NCBI GenBank assembly: GCA_039720395.1
Contig: CM077832.1
Coordinates: 16,273,350-16,337,349, forward strand
DNA from: Liquidambar formosana
Taxonomy: Eukaryota; Streptophyta; Magnoliopsida; Saxifragales; Altingiaceae
Direction of reading: 5' to 3'
DNA length: 64,000 nt
The number at the start of each line of letters is the position of its first letter. The first letter of the stretch is position 1. The notes under the pieces were generated by a model, which had not been told where the DNA came from, searched no databases, and saw nothing but the letters and a program-made list of their open reading frames with translations. Both the position numbers and the translations under genes were made by a program. Shown in pieces: positions 24,517 to 35,600 of this stretch.

Positions 24517-24734
24517 CCCTCTATTTGGTTCATGGATTATATCAAGGAAAAAAAAAGGAAAGGAAAAAAAATGAGGAGGAAAGAAAATGAAAGGAAAATA
24601 TAAAATCATATCAAGCCAAAATTATACTAATTCTTCTTTTTTTTCCACTTTTCCATTGCAACCAAATAAAGAAAAGTACAATTCCTTTTATTTTATTTTT
24701 TTTCCTTGGTAAAATCCACAAACGAAATAGAGCC
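24517..24734. mobile_element. Harbinger-like MITE, 218 bp
   Basis: The left end CCCTCTATTTGGTTCATGG and the right end (reverse complement GGCTCTATTTCGTTTGTGG) continue through GATT...CAAGGAAAA, about 35 bp of inverted repeat. The target duplication is TAA (24514-24516 and 24735-24737). It is the small relative of the 2.9-kb element at 9838-12744. Confidence 0.85.
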
Positions 24735-24739
24735 TAAAA

Positions 24740-24782
24740 TCTTAAATTCATAGATTTTTAGTTACTTGAAACCAGACCAATG

Positions 24783-24817
<35 letters not shown>

Positions 24818-26890
24818 TTATAACAAAAAAAAGAAAGGGTCAGAGAGGGGGGGGGGGCTGTAAATACTTGATAGGCCCTCCAATATTAATAATCATGCAG
24901 GAAGAATATTATTTTAGATAACTCAAAATTATAGTTTATCTGCAGTGATTATTAGTTTTGTTTTAAACTATGATTCATTTCTTTTCGTGCATTGATTATA
25001 TGTTCCTTTACACATATTAATTGTAAACAAATGTGAATGAAAAACTTTTATTAAAGCTTAAATCCTACATTTATTAATAATTGTTGTCTTGAGGCAAAAT
25101 CAGGATAGCATTGTTTTTTTCCTCTTATGGATGAATAATCCAACCCAAAAACCCTATGCCTTACCCCATATGGTACGATGGGGCCTCCACTCACCCCAAC
25201 TAATCATATAAAGGCCTTGTAGCTACTTGAGACCGGAATTTCCTTTTAGAAGGGGGGAGAGATGCATTTATCTTACAAAGCCAGTGGTGCATTTCATATT
25301 AAATCATGTAATTGAATAATCATGCTTACTATCTCCTAAATAAATATATCTATCACTTGTAATTTTCAAATTTAAGCTTTTCAATAACCTTGAAAGTAAA
25401 TTAAAGGGTGGATCTATGATTTAACTGCGCCTCAAAAAGGAAAGGATATGATTTGACTTTCTACATTTTTTTGGCTGATAATCATTAGTCAATTTTATCT
25501 CAAAAATTGTATCCAAAGGATTATTGGGTTGAAGGTAGCATAATTGTTGGCCCCCCAAAAAAAAAAAAAAAAAAAAAAAAAAAAAGCCTCCCTAAAAGGA
25601 AGTACTATCAATATTTAATATATTTTAGTGTATTTACTAATAAAACCTCTTGCACTTTTTTTGTTAAAAAAAAAAAAATGGAGGAAAAAAAAAAGAGAAA
25701 GAAAGTGCAAGAGTAGTTATATTCTTGTATGGATGGAAGAGGTCCTATCGTGCATGAGGAATCAATTCCAGGTCGATCTTCATTTTAGTTCTCATGAATA
25801 AAATTTTCTACTGATTCTTATAAAAATGGAAAAAAAAAAAAAAAAAAGAAGAAGAGTATTTATATTCTTTAAGGCTCTTTCGATGTAAGACAAGATTTTA
25901 CACATGTAAAACCTTTTAACTTTACCCATGCCCCCATGCGCATCTGGGAAATTCAAAAAATTTGTGTAAAGAAAAAACAATCCTACTAAATAAAATAATC
26001 ACCCGAATGGCCAAAATAATGTCAACTAGCCAAACACACGTCACCTCTCTTTTTTTGATAAGCAAACACGTGTCACCTCTCATATTGCAAAGCGTGCTAA
26101 TAAAGAATTAAGAGGTCAACTACGCCAAACACGTATTACGTCATTTTAGAAGGCATGCGCATGCAAAACGAACAAGAAATGATCGAATTTCCTTTCATTA
26201 ATCGACCAAATATGGATTTAGTATGACTCAATCCAATAATAATCTGATTTTCCTTTTTTTTTTAATTAAAAAAATACAATTTTGATTTAACAAATTAAAT
26301 ATCGGATTGCTGATAGATTCGGATGGATGCAGATTTATATATAATTGATCATTGATTCATATAAAATCGAGAGATATGAGTACCTTATTAGGTCGGATTC
26401 AGATCACCCCTTACTCAATTTGGATCCAATATGTTAGACACCCTTAGATACAATGGCCAAAATTGTGTGATAAATTTCCCTGCAATAGGGCCTAAATGGG
26501 GACTTGCATAGCACTTCTAAAAAAAAAAAAAAAAAAGTAGTATTTTTCTTTATTTTCTTAAAGCAAAATTTTAAAATTTGTCCTTCTTTTGGAAACCCAA
26601 CATTTTTACTCAATATTCAAAAATAGGCTGATATCTTGCAGGTTGTCTAGCTTATGATGACACGTGTCAATTTGAAAAATAGAGAGCATATATGCCATCC
26701 ATGCCTTGTTTGGCCATGGAGACCACTTTCTTGTTGTAATATTACACTCACCAGACGCATTAAAAACGCTGAAGTTGACAGTTTAACTACCAAAACATGC
26801 AATTGTATCATATGAGGATAAGAAAAACTCCAAAAGGACACCCTTGTGATCACATTTGATGGAAATATAAGTCACAAAACACCAATTGCT
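24740..26890. other. Gene-free AT-rich spacer
   Basis: Poly-T (about 24783-24808), poly-A (about 25557-25585) and (A)n tracts. A direct repeat aacacacgtcacctctc / aacacgtgtcacctctc lies at about 26034 and 26066. No gene is seen. The last 250 bp would contain the polcalcin 3' untranslated region. Confidence 0.5.
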
Positions 26891-26898
26891 AAAGAGCA

Positions 26899-27153
26899 TT
26901 AGAAGATCTTAGCAACATCCTTGATCAAGCCGCAGTTGGCACATGCGAAATCCCTGAATTCCTTGAACGAAATGAACCCATCGCCGTCCGTGTCAATCTC
27001 CGCCATCATGCGTTTAACCTCATCCGTCGAAACGGAGCCAAGCGTTTTTAGGGCGTCCGCTAGCTCTGAAGCTGAGATTTGGCCATCGCCATTGGCGTCG
27101 AAGCGCTTGAAGATTCGCTCGTGTTCAGTTTTGAGTGTTGCATCATCAGCCAT
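26899..27153 (-). CDS. Polcalcin, two-EF-hand calcium-binding pollen protein, 84 aa
   Basis: An intronless 84-residue protein, the usual length for polcalcins. EF-hand loop 1 is DANGDGQISASE (19-30) and loop 2 is DTDGDGFISFKE (54-65). Both have Asp at positions 1, 3 and 5, Gly at 6 and Glu at 12, so both should bind calcium. The linker (ADALKTLGSVSTDEV) and the C-terminal FRDFACANCGLIKDVAKIF-type tail are diagnostic of the polcalcin family (Bet v 4, Ole e 3 and Phl p 7 type), cytosolic pollen proteins known as cross-reactive allergens. Family knowledge suggests a role in calcium signalling during pollen tube growth. The start is the only ATG near the family N-terminus (MADDATLKTEHERIFKRFD). 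Expression in pollen is inferred from the family. No disruption is seen. Confidence 0.96.
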   Translation of the reverse strand: MADDATLKTEHERIFKRFDANGDGQISASELADALKTLGSVSTDEVKRMMAEIDTDGDGFISFKEFRDFACANCGLIKDVAKIF

Positions 27154-27171
27154 TGCGGGGTGAGAATTGGA

Positions 27172-27197
27172 ATTGTGATTGTGATTGTGATTGTGAT
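27172..27197 (-). repeat. Hexamer repeat in the polcalcin leader
   Basis: Four ATTGTG units (CACAAT on the coding strand), 19-44 bp upstream of the polcalcin ATG, probably transcribed. Confidence 0.8.
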
Positions 27198-27247
27198 AGA
27201 AAAATTCGTCGGTATTATTTTGGTATTAAATATGAGATTGCGAGTTT

Positions 27248-27259
27248 AGATATAAAAAG
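27248..27259 (-). promoter_or_regulatory. Possible TATA box of polcalcin
   Basis: CTTTTTATATCTA on the minus strand, about 95-105 bp upstream of the start codon. The spacing allows a leader of about 70 nt containing the hexamer repeat. It is imperfect as a TATA box. Confidence 0.4.
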
Positions 27260-27299
27260 AATTGGGCATTTAAAGACATGAAATTCTAAGGGGTAGGGT

Positions 27300-27994
27300 C
27301 GTGCTTTTAAATCGGGGTTTTTGTGGCTTCAAATTCGGATCACTTAACTAATGAATGCAATTCCACGGGAATTAAGGCCAAAAGGAGACCACTTCTACTA
27401 CGGGTGGGATATGGGATTTTCATCAAACCTTAAGAAGAGTCAAATTAAAGTAGTCAGTTAGTCACAACTCACAACGTATATATGAGGGTATTTTCGTCCT
27501 AGTGGGATTTACACCTTAAAAAGGGGCGATTGTGAGCATTAACTAATATAAAATGGGTTGCCTTCCTGGAATTCCAAAGAATTAATGGGAATAGAGATTT
27601 AGCAAACAATAAAGGCCTACTTAGTTCCCGATGGAGAACCTAAAAATGAAACTTGATTCATAGTGACAAAAATTATGTTTTTGGAAATATTTCTACATGG
27701 AATGAAGGATTAATCCAACGGTGAGTTAGGAAAATATGAGGAATAATTTGGATATTATCCCATTACGTTGTCATTAGGCTAATGGCATGGTAGGCTAGTG
27801 GCATTTATCTCTTGATATTGATTTAAGCTTATTGAAAAGCATTGATACCTATTTGTCAATATGAATGAGGTTTGAGATAAATGTAGGTTCTATCGATTGA
27901 ATGATTAAAAGAAAAAAAAAAAAACCCTTCATTGTCGTTAGGGCTGAGCATTAGTTAGGTTGGTTGGTTTAGTTTGAGCAAGCACTATACACTA
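27300..27994. other. Gene-free spacer
   Basis: No gene or clear repeat was recognised. It includes the upstream region of polcalcin. Confidence 0.5.
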
Positions 27995-29668
27995 GGGGCG
28001 GCTATTGCCACCCCTTACTTTTATTTGCATCCCTACTTATTTTAGAGCTCTTTTATATGGGACTACCAAATAGGCCTACTACATTGGCCTACTGATGTGA
28101 TAACTTTTTATTGGTCTCTTATTTAAAGGAAAAATAGGGTGAAATGAATTGAAATCCCCAAATCCCACCAAAAATTGGCGAAAATCATTGAATAACCCAC
28201 CATCTCTCGTCCTCTCGTTCTAAAACAAGTTATCATCGTCAACGGCCGGAGAGTTGATTCCATAGCCTATTAAGTTACGAAGAAGGATTGACAAGTATTT
28301 GTTCGTTGTTTGCCATCAATCGAGCGTCGACGTTCAGTTGTTAAATGATAATTTGAGATGGGTAGAAGAACAAGTCAGATTCATCCCGTTTTTAGGGTTA
28401 GATCATTTATTGTTTAATGTTCATCCGTAGTCGTGGTAAAGAAGGAGCTTTTCTTGTGTGGGTATGTTCACCAGTAAAACGAATGGGCTTCTATTGTATG
28501 GGTTTTTTCACTGGTGAAAATTTGTATTATCCATAAAAAAATGAATAGTTGTTTAAAAAATCGACTTATTAAATTGTAATGTTATAGAAGAGTGTATCAC
28601 AACAGGGTTGATTGAACAATCCTTCTGTTATATGCAAATCCTATAATGTTTTTCAAACCCTTACTATCTAATTTAGTTATTAAGTGATTTTATAAAATTG
28701 TATGAAAATCTTAAGCCTTGACTTTGAACTCTGTTATATGTATTTTATGATTTTATTAAGTTATGAAATTGTTTATTTCTCACAATTTATGTAGTTATTA
28801 AGTGACATAATTCATTTGTGATTAAGAGACAAAGTTCTTGTGTGCAGTTAGTGATTGAATTATTAAGTTATATAGTTTTATATTTTTGCCCAATTTTATC
28901 TAGTTATTAAGTCACAAAATTCACTTGCAAGGAAAGGGTCTGTGTATATAAATAGTTATTAAGAGATATACTTTAGTTAGTAAGTGATATAGTTGTTTAT
29001 TTTTACCAAATTTTATCAAGTTATTAAGTGAATACATAGCTATCAAGTCTATATGCTTCTGGGAGAATTCTAAAACGAATAAATTGGCTATGAAATGAAA
29101 GTAGAAATGGCTAGTTGGGGAAGAAGGTGAGAAAGCTATAATTATAGGAAATAACGTTTGAATTTCAGCAAAACGTAGAATAATATTTCTATTAAATGAA
29201 ATCCTTATAATTGTGGGATTGTAGGGTATAACTGCTTCTTGATATACTTCCCTCAAATGGTTATAGGCCAATCTATTAAGCCAACAGGTTAGGCCCCTCT
29301 ATCATTTTGCCTTTTTAATTTCATTTCTTAAGGTTTTATAAAAATACAAAATGTTTTTATGAAAACTAGCCAGGTGATCTATTAGAAAACTTCATTTTGA
29401 AAAAATTTGTAGAATAAAATTCTTTCAAAATCTTTCGTTTAAGTAGACTATCAACCATTTATAGTTCCTGTTTTATTTTTGACCAAAAAGTTTATTTAAA
29501 CGATAGATTTTGGAAAAATTTCTTCTACAAAATTATCTAAAATGATGTTTTATAGTAGACAATTCGATCATTTTCGTAACAAACTTATATATTATTCATA
29601 AAAGCTTTAAAAAATAAAGTAAATGGGGAGTACAAATGAAATTAAAGGGGTGGCAATAACGGGCCCCT
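27995..29668. mobile_element. Mutator-like MITE split by a second element
   Basis: The left end GGGGCGGCTATTGCCACC and the right end (reverse complement GGGGCCCGTTATTGCCACC) form inverted termini. They are flanked by a perfect 9-bp duplication TATACACTA (27986-27994 and 29669-29677). A 9-bp duplication is the hallmark of Mutator-like elements. The left arm (27995-28045) and the right body (about 29300-29668) are separated by a copy of the unnamed 1.2-kb family, so the host element is an interrupted copy of a roughly 390-bp MITE like that at 31568-31956. Confidence 0.85.
28046..29298. mobile_element. Copy 2 of the unnamed repeat family, nested
   Basis: It aligns with 16040-17930 at both ends and in interior phrases but is about 650 bp shorter. 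The interior is rich in AAGTTATTAAGTGA/AAGAGATA motifs (28735-29035). Near the ends, a stretch starting GGGACTACC on the left and the reverse complement of the right end (GGGGCCTAACC) both run into ATTGGCCTA, a weak inverted terminus of about 36 bp. There are no open frames of note. Confidence 0.55.
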
Positions 29669-29679
29669 TATACACTACT

Positions 29680-31225
29680 GGCAACATGCTGGCCTAAGCC
29701 CAGCCCAATATTGGGCCTAAACCAATCAGCAAAGACAAGCCTTAAAGTTCAAAAGTTAAGCCCTCAACCCAACTTAGTGAAATAAATCACATTATATAAA
29801 CTAATCAGACATGCTTTGTGTACAAAAATGTAAATTAAATAAACATTTATATCTATAATCAGGAAACTTTTGATTAGTTAAGTGTGATAGAGTTGAGCTG
29901 GGCCAGGCAAGCCTTAAAATTGAAGAGCCCTAGCCGGCCCAAGGATCACTCGGGCCTTAAAATCGTTAGCCAAGCCGGGCAATACGGAGTACGGACCAAT
30001 ATTACATGCCAAATCCCACTTGTTTGTTTCGGCCTAAAATAGGCAAAGAAAATTAATTATGCGTAAAATAGTAATTTACGATATTTGGTTAGACCCGAAA
30101 AATAAAAATGATGTAATTATTTTTACCCATATGGAGTTAAAAGAAAAGAAAACGGCTTACATCTTTTTTTTAATTAAATTAAATTTTATTTATTGTGTAA
30201 GTTGTTTTATTTATTGCGTAAGTCATTTTACGATATGGTGTGAAAGAACACTATCTTTAAATAACTGCAAATGACCGCCTACAACCTCCATAAAAAGGTA
30301 AAAATTTTGTCCTACTTCAAGAGGCCAACCAAACTAATTGGATTTACACGAAAAAAAGTTTTCACACCATAAAACACATTACGTCAAAACAAACAAAGTT
30401 GGCTAGGCTAGGCGGGTTATCTAACAACTTCAGAAATTGAGTAGTTATAACCCACGTGAATTTTTTGTGCGAGAATAATAAGACGAAGAAAAAGTAATAA
30501 AATACATAAAAATATATCAGTTTTAAATTACAATTCATTGATCAAGTACGATATAAGTAATCAAATGAATATAACATTTTTACAATAGACTCTTTAATCA
30601 GTGGGTCCTAAACCGAACATAAAATATATGAGTGCGGTACATGAGGAGAAAAATATAGAAGGACTCGTGCGGTACATGAAAAAAATGAAAAATATCACAA
30701 AACAACTCCTTGTACTTGGCAAAGGCGCAGTAAATGGAGATAACTAGCTTGTACGAAAGTAAAAGAACAAGAAGAATTAAAATAAGTTTTTTATTATTTA
30801 TGTTTAGATAGAAAGTTGAGAGTTTCTTTTGGAAAAACGGAGTATCAAATGTGTCGTGTAGACTTGGCATGGTTTAGAACAGTTAGCTTACCTAAACAAA
30901 CTTTAGGCCTGTCAAATTCTATATAAATTAGAAGCATGAATGAATTAGATGGATTGAGTTGGACGTTTTTATTTCAAATCCATAGATTAGGTTAGATAGC
31001 TTAGAGGACAAATCCCATATGGGTTATATTGTTGGGAGATGAGAAAGTGCACACAGCGCAAAAACCAAAAAAGAAAAAGAAAAAAAAAGGGTGGACATCC
31101 TTATCTTTAAGGATAAAATTGTATTTATATTGTTAAATGGGGGTAATATTGTCGATCGAAAGTTTTTTTTGCTTAAGAAAATTTTACTCCTAGTAATAGT
31201 AGTATAGATATAAATATAGATTAAT
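29680..31225. other. Gene-free AT-rich spacer
   Basis: No coding region or recognised repeat beyond scattered gggcct-rich phrases (29690-29990). Confidence 0.5.
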
Positions 31226-31228
31226 GAT

Positions 31229-31527
31229 TGGGGGCGGCTATTGGCACCTCAAGACTTTTTTTGATATCCCCACTTATATTAAACTTCTCAAGGTTTTATG
31301 AAAAATAGATAAGGTTTTCATGAAAACTGGTTGTAAGGTCCCCAAAAAGCATCATTAATGGTCAAAAAGTCTAGTTAAATTTAATTTATAGAGTTATTCA
31401 AAATGATGTTTTCTATTGAACCTCATAGCCAGTTTTCATAAAAAACTTCCCTATTTTTCATAAAACCATGAGAAGTTTAACATAAGTAGGGGATAAAAAG
31501 TAAGTCCTGAGGTGTCAATGAAAGCTC
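31229..31527. mobile_element. Mutator-like MITE, second copy
   Basis: The left end GGGGCGGCTATTGGCACC and the right end (reverse complement GGAGCTTTCATTGACACC) both continue TCA(A/G)GACTT. The interior (ttctcaaggttttatgaaaa) matches the family at 31568. The target duplication is not clear. Confidence 0.65.
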
Positions 31528-31567
31528 CTTATTTAACTCCAAAATAGATTCAAACCCAAAACGTTTA

Positions 31568-31956
31568 GGGTCGGGCTATTGCCACCCCTCAATTTTATCA
31601 CACCCCCCACTTGGTTTGGTTTTTCAAGGTTTTATGAAAAATACAAAAGGTTTTACGAAAATTGATCGCACGGCCTACTAAAAAACATAATTTTGAACAA
31701 CTTTATAGAAGAAAGTTTTTCCAAAATCTATCATTTAAATAGACTTTTTAACAAAAAATGAAATAGAGATTATACATGCTAAAAAGTCTACTTCAAGTAT
31801 AAATTTTGGAAATTTTCTGTGAAGTTCAAAAGTATGTTTTTTAGTGGACAACACGACTAGTTTTCATAAAAACTTTTAATATTTTGCATAAAATCTTAAA
31901 AAATTAAAAGAAATGGAGGACGCTGATAAAATTGAGGGGTGGCAATAACCAGGCCC
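31568..31956. mobile_element. Mutator-like MITE, 389 bp
   Basis: Terminal inverted repeats of about 31 bp: left GGGTCGGGCTATTGCCACC, right (reverse complement) GGGCCTGGTTATTGCCACC, both continuing CCTCAATTTTAT. The flanks are AAACGTTTA (31559-31567) and AAATGTTTA (31957-31965), a 9-bp target duplication with one C/T difference that fits decay of a methylated CpG. Non-coding. Confidence 0.87.
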
Positions 31957-32666
31957 AAATGTTTACTGTGAGGCAATTGCCCGGAAACAGACCTTTATCT
32001 TTCATCGATCGGTAGTTAGTCTGTAAAGCTCAGTGAGCCATGGTGTGTGCCCACCTCCACACCCAGCATCAACTCACAACTCCAAGCTCAGCCTGACAAT
32101 GGGTCGAGCCTCGTAGGAGTGAAACTACGGCCTAATCTTACGGGCTGGAAAATACTTATCTGGCTAGACTTACTATCATATTGATAAGAGAAGCATATGA
32201 AGAAAGTGGAATAAGAAAATGAAATGGAAAATTCCATTCTTACTCCAAGTGAAGGGATGGTGGAACTTCTGTAATAATGAGACCATAATGGTCGTTTTGT
32301 CTGTAAGGAGAGAGGTAAGGACATTATCCAAGTCATGGACTACGAAATTGAAGGAAAAAGTTTCTTTTTGTATAGCAATGCTCGAATGGAATTGCAGGAT
32401 GAAATGAAAACAGCAGACATCACAAACAAATAAGCTATGCCATTGGTGTTCTGGTAAGGGGGTCTGTTGTAAATTGCAGGATCAAATTAAATTCAGTAAA
32501 CAGTTCAAAAGAATCCTCAAATGACATGAAATGAATAGGATACATTCAAATCATCCGCATAAATTTATTCTCATGTAAACACAAACTGGCATGGCACTGT
32601 CACCGTCCCAAGAATTGGGAAGAAACTAGGAGGCAGTTACATAATTACAGAGAATTGGATGAAAAC

Positions 32667-35600
32667 CTATGCTACTGACTTAAGCATGGCATTCTGCACA
32701 GCTTCTCTGGTTGGCAAAGCTGGAATTGCACCTCTCTCCATCACAGTCAATGCACCACAAGCATTAGCAAACTTGAGAGCATCTCTCAGCCGGTCCTCTT
32801 CCTGCACAGACAACAGATTCATCACCACCTTATTAAGTGGACAGATGGGGTACACCAACTATTTAGAGAGAGAAAGGGGGGGGGGGCAGGGAGGGAAGGA
32901 AAAAATAAAAAATGGAAACTGAACATCAATGCACCATATTGACAAACTTCAGAAATGCTTGATTAGGAAGAAATAATGGAAAAAGAAAAACGTAAGTTAT
33001 CATTTTGGAATTAACAATAATCAGATTGTAGACATTAAAATTTTGTGAAGCTCAAATCATTCTCGGATGAGTCAAATAGTCAATAGTTGAGCATTTGACT
33101 AGGCAAAGACAAATGGGACTTGTTAAAACCATTAGTGAAAACAGACCGGATGATCCAACCCATGTACTGGCCCAACTCACTAAGTCAATCCAAGTCAAAC
33201 AAAAGTCATGTCAACATGGCCCATCAAATTAGCATGGGGCCCACACATTACACCTGTCAACATCATGAGGCCCAAATCACCTCATAGAAAAGTCTACTCA
33301 CATAAATATTACCTCCTATAATTTGAGGAAATTTGTCTTCTCACATTTGGAAACCTTTCAACAAGGACCCTTATAAATTTCAAATTCACCCAGATGGAGG
33401 GAGAAAATCCCTCCCTAATTGATAACATTCCCTAAAATTTGGGATGACAATCAATTAAAACCTAAATTAAGGGGACAAATGTCCCTTAATTTGTTCCCTT
33501 AATTAAGGGAAATCAAATCTGGGGTTTCCAAGACAAGACCTCAGCCCTTGCCTCAAAATACAAGGCTCTAATCCATGAAAAGGGACACATAGACAGAGAG
33601 CTCCTACTGACACTCTGCCGAGAAGAAGGGACAAGTAACAACTTCAACGATTTTCTGTCTTGTCATTGATTGGAAGCTCACCTACCACTGCAAACCCATA
33701 GTTGTGTTCTTCATCAGTCCCTCTTCAAGTTAAATACTTGAAGAGCGTTACCAAGTTCGTGTTCAAGACCAAGCCACACAGCCCTCGAATCCAAACAAAG
33801 TACTTCGATCCACAGTGTTTGGAGAAGAGTATTCTTAATCAGTTGAAGATCAAGCGTTCGCTGCCCTTGGATCGTAAAGCTCATGGAGAGTTAATAGGAG
33901 GATTACATTCTTTTGTAAAGAATATCCACAAAGAATTGTACCCATTTATTTAAATTAATATAAATTGAATGTTGTCCGCATTTCTTGTCTATTGATTTCA
34001 GGACACGAACTTTGTTTGAACACAGATATACACATATGGAAGAGTTTTCACAATACTAACAATACAGTAAATAATACACAAGAAACAATTAATAAGCGAT
34101 AATGGTAGGCTATGTATGGTTATTAAAAGAATTAATACCATTTAGGACCTCTTCTAAAACTCAGAATCCATTTGGCAAGGCTGGCGTTGGAAGGAAAGGA
34201 AAGGAAAGGAATTGGATTTCAACTGTTCCTTTCCCTCGTTTGGAAGCAGCAGAAATCATTAGATTTGGGAGGGATTTGGAAATATTTCTGTATAGTTTTC
34301 AATTCCGCCCATAGGCAGGCAGATTAGATGGAGGAAAGTTTAAAATGCAAAAAAAAAAAAAAAAAAAATTGAAGTTAGTATTTTAACCCCATTTATTCAT
34401 AACATTAAGGGGAAAAGCTGTCAACAGCCAGATCCCTCCTATTTAATCTCCTCAATGCCAAACACAACAAATCCCTTTCCTTTTCTCTTCATTGATCTCT
34501 TTCCTTTCCTTTCAACTCCTTGTGCCAAACAGAAAGAACTGTCAAAATGATATGTACTGGTGGTCTACTAGTGAAAGAAAAAATTAAGACATTCTTGTTT
34601 ATTGCTCAAACTATATATTTTGAACAACCTCCATGATGTTGTTACTTGATATACATGCAATTTATCTGAAGTGAGTAGTAATTTACACATATCATGAACT
34701 TTTAAGTCGGTAAGTATGTGTGTGGGGGCAATGCGGTCCTGATCTTGGATGTTAGAGAAAGATGGTATTAGCAACTATAATACCGCTCCTCCTCCTTTAC
34801 TATAGTTGTGCCTTTTCCCAATAAAAAAAAATAATAATAAATACATGCAACATGTCTATTTCAAATTTTCTTGAATATGTAACAGATGATAAGTTATCTT
34901 CAAAAAGATACTAAAAGTACATCAGTACATGCACCCAACTCACAAGTATTGAAAGGTTACATGAACAAAATTAAAAGTGTGTTAATGTGAATCTGTTATT
35001 AATTGGCATTTTTATTTCCATATCAATATTATCATATACTTGCATAAATTGATGCATCTTAGCGGCCTTTTAATGGTCTCTTCTGTTGTGTGGGAAATTG
35101 ATGCAGGACAGCTCTTTTAATGGAAAATAAGGCTTTGTTTTTATCCAAAAGTGGTGGACGAACGTTGGTTAGGGTAAAGGTTGGACTGTTGGAGTAGGAC
35201 CTTTAGGGTGGACATAGTGCTGTGTTTATTTTTACTTTTATTTTATTTTTATTTTTTTTTTGGTGGGGTTGGGTGATGTGAGTACGTGACAGGATGTGCA
35301 AATGATTTTCAGAAAATAAAATGAACTCAATAATTTACAACCTGGAGTGTGCCGAACAGTTGAATCCTCCGGAACCCAAAAGAGTAACCCCTTTCAGTTT
35401 TCAAAACTCTTAGAACTGTTGCAACTAAAAGACTAGTCTTTTGATTTCAATTGTCTGAACCGCACTGAAAATTGTCCCAAGAGAACAGCTCAAACATAAT
35501 TTATTTATCAGGGATCCATTCTAACCATGTTTCTGAACAAACTTTCAACACCATTCCCTCCCAGACCCTGTGCATAATAAATTAATAATCTAATCTAAAA

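Noticed and set aside
26899..27153. Truncated calmodulin
   Set aside because: Length, both complete EF-hands and the polcalcin-specific tail show a full polcalcin, not half a calmodulin.
33702..33953. 83-codon plus frame in fructokinase intron 6
   Set aside because: Inside an LTR-like segment, with no recognised domain.
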